A stretch of 64,000 nucleotides of DNA. Origin: Listeria ivanovii subsp. londoniensis. Its GTDB lineage: Bacteria > Bacillota > Bacilli > Lactobacillales > Listeriaceae. The notes under the pieces are model-generated. The model saw only the letters and a program-made list of their open reading frames with translations. It was not told where the DNA came from and made no database searches. Position numbers and translations under genes: made by a program. The DNA is taken from positions 248,001 through 312,000 of the forward strand of contig NZ_CP009576.1 of the NCBI RefSeq assembly GCF_000763495.1. Reading direction: 5' to 3'. Shown here one piece after another: positions 51,722 to 61,827 of this stretch (the first letter of the stretch is position 1; every line of letters starts with the position of its first letter).

Positions 51722-51764
51722 TAATAAAATGTGAAAGTCGAATTTTGGAGGAAGGGTTTCTTGA

Positions 51765-53711
51765 ATGGATGACATCGAAAAACGAGTACATAAATATATT
51801 GAGAAACATGACTTAATCTGGTCCAACGACAAATTGCTTGTGGCAGTTTCTGGCGGCCCGGATTCTTTGGCGTTACTGCATTTTTTGCGAATGGCTAATC
51901 TGGTCCCAAAAGAAGCTATCTCTGTAGGACATGTAAATCATGGCTTAAGAGAAAACGCAGTAAAAGAGCAATTTATCGTTCAAACATACTGTGAAAAGTA
52001 TGACATTCCTTTTTTTACGGAAAAAATAAACGTGAATGAACGCGCCAAAAGCTTACATAAAGGTATTGAAGAAACAGCGCGTATAGTAAGATATGAATTT
52101 TTTGAAAAAATCATGGCGAAAGAAAGCATCAACAAACTAGTGCTAGCCCATCATGCGGATGATCAAATCGAAACCATCCTCATGCGACTAGTTCGTGGGA
52201 GCTCCAGTATTGGTTGGTCAGGAATTCAGCCAAAACGTAGCATGCAAGGCGGTTATGCAATTCGGCCCTTTTTAACAATTACAAAATCAGAAATTATCGA
52301 ATACGCTAATAAACACGAATTAGCCTACGAAATAGATGAATCTAATTACAACCCCCAATATACTAGAAACCGATACCGGGAAGAGGTTCTACCATTCCTA
52401 ACCAAAGAAAATCCAGCTGTTTATAATCATTTTGAAAGGTTTTCTGAAGAAACGAGTGAAGATTTTCAGTTTTTAGAAGACTTAGCGAATGAATTATTGA
52501 AGAAAAACCTTATTAAAAACGTTGAACAGACAACACTTTTACTTAGTAGCTTTAAAAATGAAGCGAATCCTTTACAACGTCGCGCAATTCATTTACTATT
52601 GAGATATCTGTACAATGAGGATGCTAGTCTAATAACGGCAAATCATATCTATCAGATTATCCAGATGATTCAAAGCGATAACCCATCTAGTTCACTTAAT
52701 TTACCGAAAAAACTCGTCGTCAAAAGATCTTACAACGAACTCCACTTTCAATTTGGAGACAGACAAGCTCCCGCTGAGTTTTATCATCAACTAGGACTAA
52801 ATGACCGCATTGAATTAGAAAACAAAGCAAGTCTCCGTTTGAAGCTAAAGAGCTCCGTTGTTCAAACCAATGGGCTAAACGGAATGCTACTGGATGCAGC
52901 GGATATTACACTTCCTTTAATCGTCCGAAACCGTATGAGCGGGGACAGAATGACGATGAAAGGCCAAGCAGGTAGCAAGAAACTAAAAGATATTTTCATC
53001 GATGCCAAAATACCAAGGCAAGAACGCGACAATCTACCCGTGATAACAGACTACACTGGAAAGATTCTCTGGATACCCGGCGTGAAGAAGTCTGCATATG
53101 ACCGAGAATTTAGTCGTAGCAAAAAGCAGTACATTATTAGGTACACTCGAAATATAGGAGGAAACGAGAGCATGCATAATGATATTCAGAAAGTACTGAT
53201 ATCGGAGGACGAATTACAGGAAAAGATTCGTGAACTCGGTCGTGAGTTGACAACAGAATATGAAGGACGTAACCCACTTGTAGTTGGCGTATTAAAAGGG
53301 GCAACTCCTTTTATGACAGATTTACTTAAGCGCGTAGACACATACTTAGAAATGGACTTCATGGATGTATCCAGTTACGGGAATGGTACAGTATCGTCCG
53401 GAGAAGTGAAAATAATTAAAGACCTTAATGCATCAGTAGAGGGTCGCGATGTGCTAGTAATTGAAGATATCATTGATAGCGGTCGTACACTTAGTTATTT
53501 AGTAGACCTCATTAAATATCGCAAAGCAAAATCAGTAAAATTGGTTACTTTGTTAGATAAACCATCAGGACGAAATGTGGCAATCGAAGCAGACTATGTA
53601 GGCTTTGAAGTACCAAACGAATTTGTTGTTGGTTACGGTTTAGATTATGCAGAACGTTATCGCAATCTACCATATATAGGTATTTTAAAACCAGAAATTT
53701 ATAGCGAGTGA
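51765..53711 (+). CDS. tilS-hpt: Fused tRNA(Ile)-lysidine synthase / hypoxanthine phosphoribosyltransferase
   Basis: 648-residue two-enzyme polypeptide. Residues 1-465 are TilS, which converts C34 of the AUA-decoding tRNA-Ile to lysidine; the PP-loop [13 protein letters not shown] is at about 26-38, followed by the HHADDQIET motif and C-terminal TilS domains. Residues 470-648 are a complete HPRT with [12 protein letters not shown] and the PRPP loop [12 protein letters not shown], a purine salvage enzyme. In Bacillus these are two adjacent genes. Here no stop codon lies between them, yet a perfect SD and ATG remain at the joint. The fusion is a known Listeria annotation. Confidence 0.95.
   Translation: MDDIEKRVHKYIEKHDLIWSNDKLLVAVSGGPDSLALLHFLRMANLVPKEAISVGHVNHGLRENAVKEQFIVQTYCEKYDIPFFTEKINVNERAKSLHKGIEETARIVRYEFFEKIMAKESINKLVLAHHADDQIETILMRLVRGSSSIGWSGIQPKRSMQGGYAIRPFLTITKSEIIEYANKHELAYEIDESNYNPQYTRNRYREEVLPFLTKENPAVYNHFERFSEETSEDFQFLEDLANELLKKNLIKNVEQTTLLLSSFKNEANPLQRRAIHLLLRYLYNEDASLITANHIYQIIQMIQSDNPSSSLNLPKKLVVKRSYNELHFQFGDRQAPAEFYHQLGLNDRIELENKASLRLKLKSSVVQTNGLNGMLLDAADITLPLIVRNRMSGDRMTMKGQAGSKKLKDIFIDAKIPRQERDNLPVITDYTGKILWIPGVKKSAYDREFSRSKKQYIIRYTRNIGGNESMHNDIQKVLISEDELQEKIRELGRELTTEYEGRNPLVVGVLKGATPFMTDLLKRVDTYLEMDFMDVSSYGNGTVSSGEVKIIKDLNASVEGRDVLVIEDIIDSGRTLSYLVDLIKYRKAKSVKLVTLLDKPSGRNVAIEADYVGFEVPNEFVVGYGLDYAERYRNLPYIGILKPEIYSE
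53156..53174 (+). promoter_or_regulatory. Internal Shine-Dalgarno and ATG for stand-alone HPRT
   Basis: AGGAGG (53156-53161) is 10 bases before an in-frame ATG at 53172 (codon 470). Initiation there would give a 179-residue HPRT, the normal size for the separate enzyme. Confidence 0.7.
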
Positions 53712-54042
53712 AATTAATTAACAAACAGAACCATTTTTTGTTAAAATATAATAGCTAGCTTTTTAAGAAAACAAAAAGAAAAAAGATTCATGCCGTCCAT
53801 GCAAAATAGTGGGCAATATAGATTCGGTATGCTATCATTAGTCTTAGTTTTCGAAGGTGAAAAAAGTATCAATAAATAATAAAAAATCTAAATTAATAAT
53901 AGAATAACTTCGTGAGAGAAAAGGCTAAACGGATGTGTTTTTATTAATCAGGGGAATTTGCTATTAGTCGAAAACAACTTTTAAAGGGATAACTATCCAG
54001 AAAAAGTAAGAATCCAAGCTCTTACGTGGGAGGAGGTAAGGA
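53712..54042 (+). promoter_or_regulatory. ftsH upstream region
   Basis: About 330 bp without an ORF. An inverted repeat TTAACAAA / TTTGTTAA (53719-53745) after tilS-hpt runs into TATAAT (53748-53753), a possible -10. Just before the ftsH SD is a small hairpin GTAAGA / TCTTAC (54006-54025). If the promoter is used, the ftsH leader is nearly 290 nt. Confidence 0.45.
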
Positions 54043-56133
54043 ATGAACAGGTTTTTTAGAAATGCAATATTTTATGTCATCATATTCCTTGTTATAATCG
54101 GAATCGTTGCATCGTTCAATTCAAATAAAGAGGCAGCGAAAGATATTAGCTATACGGAATTTATGAGTAAACTAGAAGATGGAAAAGTTAAATCACTTAC
54201 CATCCAGCCAGACCGAAGTGTTTATACAATTGAAGGAGAATTCAAGTCAAGCGATAAAAGTTCTTCTGATGATAAGAAAACTGGTCTAGGACAAAGTAAA
54301 ACAAGTAGTACAGCTTTCACAACGTATGCTTTAAATAGCGATACTTCACTAGAAGAATTACAAACGGCAGTATCTAAAGAAGATGTGAAAATGGAAGTAG
54401 AACCTGCTAAGCAAAATAGTGGTTGGGTTACTTTCTTAACTTCCATCGTTCCGTTTGTAATCATCTTTATCCTGTTCTTCTTCCTAATGAGCCAGTCTCA
54501 AGGCGGTGGTGGCGGTAAAGTAATGAGCTTTGGTAAGAGTAAAGCCAAACTTTACAACGACGATAAGAAGAAAGTTCGCTTTACTGATGTAGCAGGAGCG
54601 GACGAGGAGAAACAAGAACTTGTAGAAGTAGTGGAATTCCTAAAAGATCCGCGCAAGTTTGCGGAACTCGGTGCTCGTATTCCGAAAGGCGTCTTATTAG
54701 TAGGGCCTCCGGGTACTGGTAAAACCTTGCTAGCTCGTGCAGTTGCAGGTGAAGCGGGCGTACCATTCTTCTCTATCTCAGGTTCTGACTTTGTAGAAAT
54801 GTTTGTCGGAGTCGGTGCAAGCCGTGTCCGTGATTTATTTGAAAATGCGAAGAAAAATGCTCCATGTATCATTTTCATTGATGAAATTGATGCAGTTGGT
54901 CGTCAACGTGGTGCCGGAATGGGCGGCGGTCACGATGAACGTGAACAAACCCTAAACCAATTACTAGTTGAAATGGATGGTTTCGGCGGTAACGAAGGAA
55001 TTATCATCATTGCCGCAACTAACCGTGCCGACGTACTTGACCCAGCGCTTCTTCGTCCAGGTCGTTTTGACCGTCAAATTATGGTTGATCGCCCAGACGT
55101 AAAAGGTCGTGAAGCAGTACTTCAGGTTCATGCTCGTAACAAACCACTTGCAAAAAGTGTTGACTTAAAAGCAATCGCGCAACGTACACCAGGATTCTCT
55201 GGTGCCGATTTAGAAAACTTACTGAATGAAGCAGCCTTAGTTGCCGCTCGTTCCGATAAAAAAGAAATAGACATGAGCGATTTAGATGAAGCAAGTGACC
55301 GCGTAATTGCCGGACCTGCCAAGAAAAATCGTGTCATTTCCGAAAAAGAACGCCGCACTGTTGCATATCATGAAGGTGGTCACGTAATCGTCGGAATGGT
55401 ACTTGATGAAGCAGAAGTAGTTCATAAAGTTACGATCGTCCCTCGTGGACAAGCTGGCGGTTATGCCGTAATGCTACCAAAAGAAGATAGATTCCTAATG
55501 ACGAAAGCTGAGTTAATGGACCGTATTACTGGTTTGCTTGGTGGACGTGTAGCTGAGGAAGTCACTTTTGGAGAAGTAACAACTGGTGCAAGTAATGACT
55601 TTGAACGTGCAACTGAGCTTGCTCGCCGCATGGTAACAGAGTGGGGTATGAGTGACAAAATTGGACCACTTCAATTCACTTCTGGTAATGGCCAAGTATT
55701 TATGGGGCGCGATTTCGGAAATGATAAAGGTTATTCCGACAAAATCGCTTACGAAATCGACACAGAAGTTCAAAGCTTAATTCGCTACTGTTACGACCGT
55801 GCTAAAACAATCATTACTGAACACCAAGAACAACACAAACTTATCGCGGAAACATTACTAAAAGTAGAAACTTTAGATGCTCGCCAAATCCGTTCCCTAT
55901 TTGATGAAGGTGTAATGCCTCCGGATATTGATACAATTGATGTAGCGGCAGAGTATCCTTCTGAAAAAGAAGATGAACTATCTGGCAAATCTTTTGAAGA
56001 AGAAAAAGAAGAATTGAAACATGAAGAAAAAGCAGAAGAAACTGCAGTAGAAAAACAAGATGAACCAAAAGAAGTTTCTTCAGAAGATGCTCCGAATATT
56101 GAGCAAACTCCAAATGATAAAAAAGACGAATAA
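54043..56133 (+). CDS. ftsH: ATP-dependent zinc metalloprotease FtsH
   Basis: 696-residue membrane AAA protease that degrades misfolded membrane and regulatory proteins. Two membrane helices (about residues 5-24 and 128-148) flank an external domain. Walker A GPPGTGKT is at 221-228, Walker B IIFIDEID, second region of homology follows, and the zinc site HEGGH is at 443-447. The tail is rich in Glu and Lys. SD GGAGGAGG. Position after hpt is the conserved Firmicute arrangement. Confidence 0.97.
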   Translation: MNRFFRNAIFYVIIFLVIIGIVASFNSNKEAAKDISYTEFMSKLEDGKVKSLTIQPDRSVYTIEGEFKSSDKSSSDDKKTGLGQSKTSSTAFTTYALNSDTSLEELQTAVSKEDVKMEVEPAKQNSGWVTFLTSIVPFVIIFILFFFLMSQSQGGGGGKVMSFGKSKAKLYNDDKKKVRFTDVAGADEEKQELVEVVEFLKDPRKFAELGARIPKGVLLVGPPGTGKTLLARAVAGEAGVPFFSISGSDFVEMFVGVGASRVRDLFENAKKNAPCIIFIDEIDAVGRQRGAGMGGGHDEREQTLNQLLVEMDGFGGNEGIIIIAATNRADVLDPALLRPGRFDRQIMVDRPDVKGREAVLQVHARNKPLAKSVDLKAIAQRTPGFSGADLENLLNEAALVAARSDKKEIDMSDLDEASDRVIAGPAKKNRVISEKERRTVAYHEGGHVIVGMVLDEAEVVHKVTIVPRGQAGGYAVMLPKEDRFLMTKAELMDRITGLLGGRVAEEVTFGEVTTGASNDFERATELARRMVTEWGMSDKIGPLQFTSGNGQVFMGRDFGNDKGYSDKIAYEIDTEVQSLIRYCYDRAKTIITEHQEQHKLIAETLLKVETLDARQIRSLFDEGVMPPDIDTIDVAAEYPSEKEDELSGKSFEEEKEELKHEEKAEETAVEKQDEPKEVSSEDAPNIEQTPNDKKDE

Positions 56134-56137
56134 AATC

Positions 56138-56168
56138 AAAGAGGCTGGGTTATTCCAGTCTCTTTTTT
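56138..56168 (+). terminator. Terminator after ftsH
   Basis: AAAGAGGCTGG / CCAGTCTCTTT stem with T residues. Confidence 0.88.
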
Positions 56169-56248
56169 GAAGCTATATTATTCGGTTTTTAGATTAAAAC
56201 ATGATATGATACGTTAGAAAAATCTACTAAAGGACGGTATTCAAACTT

Positions 56249-57028
56249 ATGATACTTGTAATTGATGTTGGAAATACTAACTGTACTGTCGGCGTTTATA
56301 ACGACCAAAAACTTTTAAAACATTGGCGCATGACGACTGACCGTCACCGAACATCTGATGAGCTCGGTATGACAGTTTTAAATTTTTTTTCCTATGCAAA
56401 TATAACTCCTTCTGATATTCAAGGAATTATTATTTCGTCTGTCGTTCCACCAATCATGCATGCCATGGAAACTATGTGTGTACGTTACTTTAATATCCGT
56501 CCACTAATTGTAGGACCAGGAATCAAAACAGGTCTTAATGTTAAAGTCGATAATCCACGAGAAATTGGTGCTGACCGTATAGTAAATGCCGTAGCTGCAT
56601 CCGAACAATACGGAACACCAGTAATCGTTGTTGACTTTGGAACAGCAACTACCTTTTGCTATATCGATGAATCAGGAGTGTATCAAGGCGGTGCGATTGC
56701 GCCAGGTATTATGATTTCTACAGAAGCTTTATATAGTAGAGCTGCCAAACTTCCTCGAGTAGACATTGCTGAATCGAGTCAAATTATCGGGAAATCAACA
56801 GTTGCTTCTATGCAGGCTGGTGTTTTCTATGGCTTTGTTGGGCAATGCGAAGGAATTATTAATGAAATGAAAAAACAATCGAATTCGAGCCCGGTTGTAG
56901 TAGCTACAGGGGGGCTTGCAAGGATGATTACAGAGAAATCTTCTACAGTTGATATTCTAGATCCTTTTTTAACATTAAAAGGGTTAGCGCTTCTGTATCG
57001 AAGAAATAAACCAACAACAGAAAAATAA
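56249..57028 (+). CDS. coaX: Type III pantothenate kinase
   Basis: 259-residue ASKHA-fold kinase for the first step of coenzyme A synthesis. Signature [15 protein letters not shown] at the N-terminus, [11 protein letters not shown] with the catalytic Asp, and [10 protein letters not shown]. It is followed 14 bp later by hslO, with which it likely shares a transcript. Confidence 0.96.
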   Translation: MILVIDVGNTNCTVGVYNDQKLLKHWRMTTDRHRTSDELGMTVLNFFSYANITPSDIQGIIISSVVPPIMHAMETMCVRYFNIRPLIVGPGIKTGLNVKVDNPREIGADRIVNAVAASEQYGTPVIVVDFGTATTFCYIDESGVYQGGAIAPGIMISTEALYSRAAKLPRVDIAESSQIIGKSTVASMQAGVFYGFVGQCEGIINEMKKQSNSSPVVVATGGLARMITEKSSTVDILDPFLTLKGLALLYRRNKPTTEK

Positions 57029-57042
57029 AGGAGTTTTAAACA

Positions 57043-57927
57043 ATGAGTGATTATTTAGTAAAAGCGCTAGCCTATGATGGGATGGCGCGTATATATGCAG
57101 CGGTAACAACAGAAACAATCAAAGAAGCGCAAAAAAGACATGACACGTGGTCCGTTTCTTCCGCGGCACTTGGTAGAACAATGACTGGAACATTATTTCT
57201 CGGAGCGATGCAAAAAGAAGATCAAAAAATCACAGTGAAAATAGAAGGTGATGGTCCAATTGGTCCAATCGTAGCTGATAGCAATGCGCAAGGCCAAATT
57301 CGTGGCTTTGTAACTAATCCGCATGTTCATTTCAGTGAGCTTAATGAAGCAGGAAAACTGGACGTTCGTCGTGGCGTAGGGACATCAGGAATGCTTTCTG
57401 TTGTAAAAGATTTAGGCTTTGGGGAAAACTTCACAGGGCAAACCCCAATTGTTTCCGGGGAAATCGGCGAAGATTTCACCTATTATTTAGCTACTTCTGA
57501 ACAAATCAATTCTTCAGTAGGCGTAGGCGTTTTAGTGAATCCAGATGACTCAATCGAAGCAGCTGGTGGTTTTATGCTACAACTTCTTCCTGGTGCAACT
57601 GATGAAATCATTGATGAAATCGAAAAAAATCTAACTGCCTTACCAACCGTATCCAGAATGATTGAAGCAGGAGAAACACCAGAAACGATTTTAGCCAAGC
57701 TAGCTGGTGGCGAAGAAAAATTACAAATTTTAGAAAAAATACCGGTATCTTTTGAATGTAATTGTTCTAAAGAGCGGTTTGGTAGTGCAATAATTTCTCT
57801 TGGAAAAGAAGAAATCCGCTCCATGATTGAAGAAGACCACGGAGCAGAAGCAGAATGTCATTTTTGTCGTAACACATATGATTTTTCAGAACAAGAATTA
57901 GAAAAGCTATACGAAGAAGCAAAATAA
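57043..57927 (+). CDS. hslO: Redox-regulated chaperone Hsp33
   Basis: 294-residue chaperone activated by oxidative unfolding. The four redox zinc cysteines are present as C-x-C (ECNCSKERF) and C-x-x-C (CHFCRNTY) near the C-terminus. The N-terminal domain includes [13 protein letters not shown] and [12 protein letters not shown]. Closed by a terminator before cysK. Confidence 0.96.
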   Translation: MSDYLVKALAYDGMARIYAAVTTETIKEAQKRHDTWSVSSAALGRTMTGTLFLGAMQKEDQKITVKIEGDGPIGPIVADSNAQGQIRGFVTNPHVHFSELNEAGKLDVRRGVGTSGMLSVVKDLGFGENFTGQTPIVSGEIGEDFTYYLATSEQINSSVGVGVLVNPDDSIEAAGGFMLQLLPGATDEIIDEIEKNLTALPTVSRMIEAGETPETILAKLAGGEEKLQILEKIPVSFECNCSKERFGSAIISLGKEEIRSMIEEDHGAEAECHFCRNTYDFSEQELEKLYEEAK

Positions 57928-57930
57928 ACC

Positions 57931-57963
57931 AAAAGGAGTACTCGATGAGAGTGCTTCTTTTTT
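57931..57963 (+). terminator. Terminator after hslO
   Basis: AAGGAGTACTC / GAGTGCTTCTTTTTT stem and T run. Confidence 0.82.
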
Positions 57964-57977
57964 ATAAAGCCTTAAAC

Positions 57978-58007
57978 TTGACAAAATAGGTCGGAATTAA
58001 TTAAACT
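57978..58007 (+). promoter_or_regulatory. cysK promoter region
   Basis: TTGACA (57978-57983), 18-bp spacer, TAAACT (58002-58007). The spacer contains GGAATTA, similar to half of the CymR cysteine-regulator site of Bacillus/Staphylococcus; CymR control is only a possibility. Confidence 0.5.
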
Positions 58008-58043
58008 ATATGAAAGACCTAAAAAGATAGGAGTGCTTTAATA

Positions 58044-58970
58044 ATGACAATTGTAAATTCAATAACTGATTTAATTGGAAAGACACCTATTGTAAAACTT
58101 AACCGCTTACCAGAAACAGGTAGTGCAGATGTATATGTAAAACTAGAATTCCAAAATCCAGGTGGTAGCGTAAAGGACCGTATTGCAAATGCGATGATTG
58201 AAGATGCTGAAAAGTCTGGTGCTTTAAAACCAGGCGACACAATTATTGAGCCTACAAGCGGAAACACTGGGATTGGTCTTGCGATGGTTGCGGCAGCGAA
58301 AGGTTACCAAGCAATCTTCGTAATGCCTGAAACAATGAGTTTGGAACGTCGCAAATTGCTTCAAGCATATGGAGCGAAATTAGTATTAACAAAAGGACCA
58401 GATGGCATGAAGGGCGCTATTGCCAAAGCAGAGGAGTTAGCAAAAGAAAATAATTATTTTGTTCCACAACAATTTCATAATCCAGCAAATCCAGCTGTTC
58501 ATGAAGAAACAACGGGTCCAGAAATCGTCGAAGCATTTGGTAAAGATGGTTTGGATGCTTTTATCGCAGGCGTTGGAACTGGTGGAACAGTAACTGGTGT
58601 TGGACATGTACTTAAGAAAAACTATCCTGATGTAAAAATTTACGCATTAGAGCCGGAAGAATCCCCAGTGCTTAGTGGCGGCTCCCCGTCTCCACATAAA
58701 ATCCAAGGAATTGGTGCTGGCTTTGTTCCGGATACTCTAGATACAAAAGTCTATGATGGTATTTTAAAAGTTTCTAGTGAAGATGCTTTAGAAACAGCGC
58801 GTGAAGTTGCCAAAAAAGAAGGTATTTTGGTTGGTATTTCATCGGGAGCAACAATTAAAGCTGCTCTTGATTTAGCTAAAGAACTTGGAGTAGGAAAAAA
58901 AGTTTTAGCCATCGTTGCTAGTAATGGCGAACGCTACTTAAGTACACCACTTTATAATTTTGAAGATTAA
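58044..58970 (+). CDS. cysK: Cysteine synthase (O-acetylserine sulfhydrylase)
   Basis: 308-residue PLP enzyme joining sulfide and O-acetylserine to give cysteine. The PLP lysine is Lys44 in NPGGSVKDR; the substrate loop [10 protein letters not shown] and the phosphate loop [12 protein letters not shown] are intact. SD AGGAG. Its terminator is followed by the small RNA array. Confidence 0.97.
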   Translation: MTIVNSITDLIGKTPIVKLNRLPETGSADVYVKLEFQNPGGSVKDRIANAMIEDAEKSGALKPGDTIIEPTSGNTGIGLAMVAAAKGYQAIFVMPETMSLERRKLLQAYGAKLVLTKGPDGMKGAIAKAEELAKENNYFVPQQFHNPANPAVHEETTGPEIVEAFGKDGLDAFIAGVGTGGTVTGVGHVLKKNYPDVKIYALEPEESPVLSGGSPSPHKIQGIGAGFVPDTLDTKVYDGILKVSSEDALETAREVAKKEGILVGISSGATIKAALDLAKELGVGKKVLAIVASNGERYLSTPLYNFED

Positions 58971-58976
58971 TGAGGC

Positions 58977-59018
58977 AAAGCGACGTGTTTGGGGAACTCC
59001 TAGGCATGTTGCTTTTTT
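58977..59018 (+). terminator. Terminator after cysK
   Basis: AAAGCGACGTG / CATGTTGCTTT stem (two G-U pairs) with T residues. Confidence 0.8.
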
Positions 59019-59105
59019 ATTTATTAAAAGAAATAAATAAATTTCTTACTATTTTCTAATCAAATGCACAGGGGAAATTTTCTTTTATTAGTTAATATAT
59101 AACCA

Positions 59106-59215
59106 TAAGCTAACAACAAACAAAACATTTTCATTCTTTCCCCTTTTTAGAATGAAAATCCCAAACTCCCTTTTTGACCAGTGTGGTTTACTCCCTTTTT
59201 CCACACTGGTTTTTT
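59106..59215 (+). ncRNA. lhrC1: LhrC-family small RNA, copy 1
   Basis: About 110 nt. Stem TTTTCATTCT / AGAATGAAAA with a TTTCCCC loop, a single-stranded ACTCCC stretch, then terminator stem CCAGTGTGG / CCACACTGG whose loop also holds CTCCC, and T6. Family knowledge: the three UCCC-type motifs pair with Shine-Dalgarno regions of target mRNAs (lapB, oppA, tcsA in L. monocytogenes). Unlike copies 2-5, it lacks the upstream CATGAAACTTTAACAAAA block. The 5' end is estimated. Confidence 0.88.
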
Positions 59216-59309
59216 AATACAAAAAATGAAAAGAAAAACCGAGAAATCTCATGAAACTTTAACAAAAGTCACAGCATATCCACCGAAACTTCGGTTAATA
59301 TATAACTAT

Positions 59310-59420
59310 AAACTAACAACAAGCAAAACATTTTCATTCTTTCCCCCTTTTAGAATGAAAATTCCAAACTCCCTTTTTGATCAGTGTGGTTTACTCCCTT
59401 TTTCCACACTGATTTTTTTA
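59310..59420 (+). ncRNA. lhrC2: LhrC-family small RNA, copy 2
   Basis: Same design as copy 1. The terminator stem is TCAGTGTGG / CCACACTGA, i.e. a paired C-to-T / G-to-A compensatory change that keeps the helix. The first loop is TTTCCCCC. The upstream block CATGAAACTTTAACAAAA and the small palindrome CCGAAACTTCGG precede a TATAAC/TATAAT-like -10. Known activator of these promoters is the LisRK system. Confidence 0.88.
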
Positions 59421-59506
59421 TGCCAAAAAAGAAAAATCAATAAATCTCATGAAACTTTAACAAAAATCACAGTATATCCACTGAAACTTCGGTTAATATA
59501 TAATTA

Positions 59507-59616
59507 TAAGCTAACAACAAACAAAACATTTTCATTCTTTCCCCTTTTTAGAATGAAAATCCCAAACTCCCTTTTTGATCAGTGTGGTTTACTCCCTTTT
59601 TCCACACTGATTTTTT
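59507..59616 (+). ncRNA. lhrC3: LhrC-family small RNA, copy 3
   Basis: Same structure, with terminator stem TCAGTGTGG / CCACACTGA. TATAAT at 59499-59504 is a good -10, while the -35 position (ATCCAC) is poor, as expected for an activator-dependent promoter. Confidence 0.88.
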
Positions 59617-59704
59617 AATGTCAAAAAAGAAAAATCAATAAATCTCATGAAACTTTAACAAAAATCACAGTATATCCACCGAAACTTCGGTTAATATATA
59701 ATTA

Positions 59705-59816
59705 TAAGCTAACAACAAACAAAACATTTTCATTCTTTCCCCCCTTTTTAGAATGAAAATCCCAAACTCCCTTTTTGACCAGTGTGGTTTACTCCCTTTT
59801 TCCACACTGGTTTTTT
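59705..59816 (+). ncRNA. lhrC4: LhrC-family small RNA, copy 4
   Basis: Same structure with an expanded C6 loop (TTTCCCCCC) and terminator stem CCAGTGTGG / CCACACTGG. From the second arm of the first stem onwards it is identical to copy 1 and to the spacer that follows copy 1. Confidence 0.88.
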
Positions 59817-59909
59817 AATACAAAAAATGAAAAGAAAAACCGAGAAATCTCATGAAACTTTAACAAAAGTCACAGCATATCCACCGAAACTTCGGTTAAT
59901 ATATAACTA

Positions 59910-60019
59910 TAAGCTAACAACAAGCAAAACATTTTCATTCTTTACCCCTTTTTAGAATGGAAACCCAAACTCCCTTTTGACCGGTGCGGTTTACTCCCTT
60001 TTTCCGCATCGGTTTTTTT
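59910..60019 (+). ncRNA. lhrC5: LhrC-family small RNA, copy 5 (divergent)
   Basis: The most diverged copy. The first loop reads TTTACCCC, losing the TCCC motif. The stem arm is AGAATGGAAA (G-U pair kept). The terminator is CCGGTGCGG / CCGCATCGG, still able to pair. Other C-rich motifs are kept. Confidence 0.85.
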
Positions 60020-60075
60020 GTGCGCTAAAATCGCTGAATTCTGCTATAATAAATCACGGAAAGAGGTGTTTGGAC

Positions 60076-60891
60076 TTGAAAAAGTGGAAAAGGGACCACT
60101 TAGGTATGGTCATGGGAATTTTAAATGTTACACCAGACTCTTTTTCGGATGGTGGCAAGTATATGGAGCTAGAAGAAGCTGTTGTTCGTGCTATGAAAAT
60201 GGCTGAGGATGGTGCGGCAATCATTGATGTCGGCGGAATATCTACGCGGCCAGGTTTTTCAGAAGTCTCACGAGATGAAGAATTAGCGAGAATTATCCCG
60301 GTTATTAAAGCGATAAGAGAAAAATTGCCAGATATATGGATATCAGTGGACACATGGCGAGCGGCAGTTGCTGAACAAGCTGTTTTGGCCGGAGCTGATA
60401 TGATAAATGACCAGTGGGGCGCAAAAAAAGAACCGGAAATTGCGCAAATTGCAGCTAAGTATAATATTCCAATTTGTTTAATGCACAACCGAGAAAATGC
60501 CCAATATGAAAATTTCTTAGAAGACGTGAAAACGGATCTTTTGGAAAGTGTGGCAATTGCAAAGGCTGCTTCTGTGCCAGATGAACACATTATATTGGAT
60601 CCAGGATTTGGCTTTGTTAAGACGCCGGCACAAAATTTAGAAGTTTTGCGACGGATAGACGAAATTGTTGCGCTTGGGTATGAAGTTTTACTCGGAACAA
60701 GTCGGAAATCAACCATTGGCCTAATTTTAGGAGGATCACCTGATGATAGAATGGAAGGTACCGGAGCTACTGCGGTTTACGGTTTTGCAAAAGGGTGTAC
60801 AATTACACGAGTGCATGATGTCTTGCCGATTGCTCGAATGATTCGAATGACAGATGCAATCACTGGGAAGTTAGATATAACAAAATTATAA
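60076..60891 (+). CDS. folP: Dihydropteroate synthase
   Basis: 271-residue TIM-barrel enzyme that joins p-aminobenzoate to the pterin; target of sulfonamides. TTG 60076 has AGAGGTG upstream and follows an extended -10 (TGCTATAAT, ending 60050); the frame from 59977 would run through the last small RNA. Motifs: GILNVTPDSFSDGG, GGISTRPG, DTWRAAVAE, LDPGFGF and LLGTSRKS. First gene of folP-folB-folK. Confidence 0.96.
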   Translation: MKKWKRDHLGMVMGILNVTPDSFSDGGKYMELEEAVVRAMKMAEDGAAIIDVGGISTRPGFSEVSRDEELARIIPVIKAIREKLPDIWISVDTWRAAVAEQAVLAGADMINDQWGAKKEPEIAQIAAKYNIPICLMHNRENAQYENFLEDVKTDLLESVAIAKAASVPDEHIILDPGFGFVKTPAQNLEVLRRIDEIVALGYEVLLGTSRKSTIGLILGGSPDDRMEGTGATAVYGFAKGCTITRVHDVLPIARMIRMTDAITGKLDITKL

Positions 60892-60906
60892 AAAGGGGTG
60901 CTTTTT

Positions 60907-61281
60907 TTGGATAAAATATACTTAAATGAGCTAGCGTTTTATGGTTATCATGGTGTTTTGTCAGAAGAAAATAAACTAGGTCAAAAGTTTAGCGTATCAT
61001 TAGTCCTTGGTCTTTCAACAAAAAAAGCCGGGAATTCTGATGATGTAAAAGATACTGTTAGCTATGCAGATGTCTATGAAACGGTGAAAACAATAGTAGA
61101 AGGAAAGCCGTTTAATTTAATTGAGGCACTTGCGGAAAAGATTGCAGTAGAAGTTTTAAAGAATTATCCGCTTCTTAAGGAAGTGACAGTAAAATTAATT
61201 AAACCTAATCCGCCAATTCCAGGACATTATCATTCTGTGGCAGTAGAAATCGAACGAAAGAGAAGTGAACTGAATGGCTAA
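60907..61281 (+). CDS. folB: Dihydroneopterin aldolase
   Basis: 124-residue enzyme of folate synthesis. TTG 60907 gives DKIYLNELAFYGYHGV and has AAGGGGTG six bases upstream; GTG 60898 lies inside the SD. Conserved YGYHGVLSEE and HYHSVAVEIERK are present. It overlaps folK by 8 bases. Confidence 0.94.
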   Translation: MDKIYLNELAFYGYHGVLSEENKLGQKFSVSLVLGLSTKKAGNSDDVKDTVSYADVYETVKTIVEGKPFNLIEALAEKIAVEVLKNYPLLKEVTVKLIKPNPPIPGHYHSVAVEIERKRSELNG

Positions 61282-61753
61282 AGCTTTTTTATCGATAGGA
61301 ACAAATATTGGTGAACGCTTGGTTAATTTAAATAATGCGGTTAGTGGCTTGGCGGCTGAAAAGCAAATTGAAATAGTAAAAGTATCCAGTGTATATGAAA
61401 CGGATGCGGTAGGCTTTGAAGATCAAGCTGCTTTTTTTAATATTGTTATCGAAATTGAAACGAGTTTTCTCCCAGAGAATCTATTAGACTTTTGCTTAAA
61501 GTTGGAGCTTGAATTAGGAAGAGTCCGTTTGTTCAAATGGGGACCGCGATTAATCGATATTGATATTTTGCTATATGATGATGTTAAAATGGATACAGAA
61601 AAGCTGAAAATCCCACATCCTTATATGAAAGAAAGAGCTTTTGTGATGATACCGTTAGTGGAGATTTCTCCTGATAAGGCAGGGATTCGGGTTGATCAGA
61701 CTGTTTTGGCTGAGCAAGGCGTCCGGAAAATAAAAAAACAAGTGAAGTGGTAA
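61274..61753 (+). CDS. folK: 6-hydroxymethyl-dihydropterin pyrophosphokinase
   Basis: 159-residue kinase that activates the pterin for FolP. Motifs LSIGTNIGERLVNL, SSVYETDAVG, WGPRLIDIDILLYDD and PHPYMKERAFV are intact. It overlaps folB and ends the folate group. Confidence 0.95.
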   Translation: MAKAFLSIGTNIGERLVNLNNAVSGLAAEKQIEIVKVSSVYETDAVGFEDQAAFFNIVIEIETSFLPENLLDFCLKLELELGRVRLFKWGPRLIDIDILLYDDVKMDTEKLKIPHPYMKERAFVMIPLVEISPDKAGIRVDQTVLAEQGVRKIKKQVKW

Positions 61754-61827
61754 AATTGGCACTTGCAGAAAAAACTGTTTGTGATAACATATCACTAGCG
61801 CAATTTAAGAGGGAAGGGGTTTAATAA

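Larger units (their letters stand above)
59091..60020 (+). repeat. Five-copy tandem array of about 200-bp units (LhrC cluster)
   Basis: The block beginning GTTAATATAT recurs at 59091, 59295, 59492, 59690 and 59895, giving periods of 204, 197, 198 and 205 bp. Each unit carries a promoter-like segment, an inverted repeat TTTTCATTCT / AGAATGAAAA, C-rich loops and a terminator. This matches the known lhrC1-5 locus between cysK and the folP (sul) gene in L. monocytogenes. Confidence 0.95.

Noticed and set aside
59181-59618. 145-codon plus-strand ORF
   Set aside because: It is a translation of the tandem LhrC units: it shows the same repeated peptide twice, spans terminators and has no SD.
59091-60020. 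Tandem repeats as a CRISPR array
   Set aside because: Units are about 200 bp with conserved internal structure and no unique spacers or cas genes.
61781-61795. GTGATAACATATCAC before dusB as a terminator
   Set aside because: Short AT-rich palindrome without a T run; at most a weak operator.
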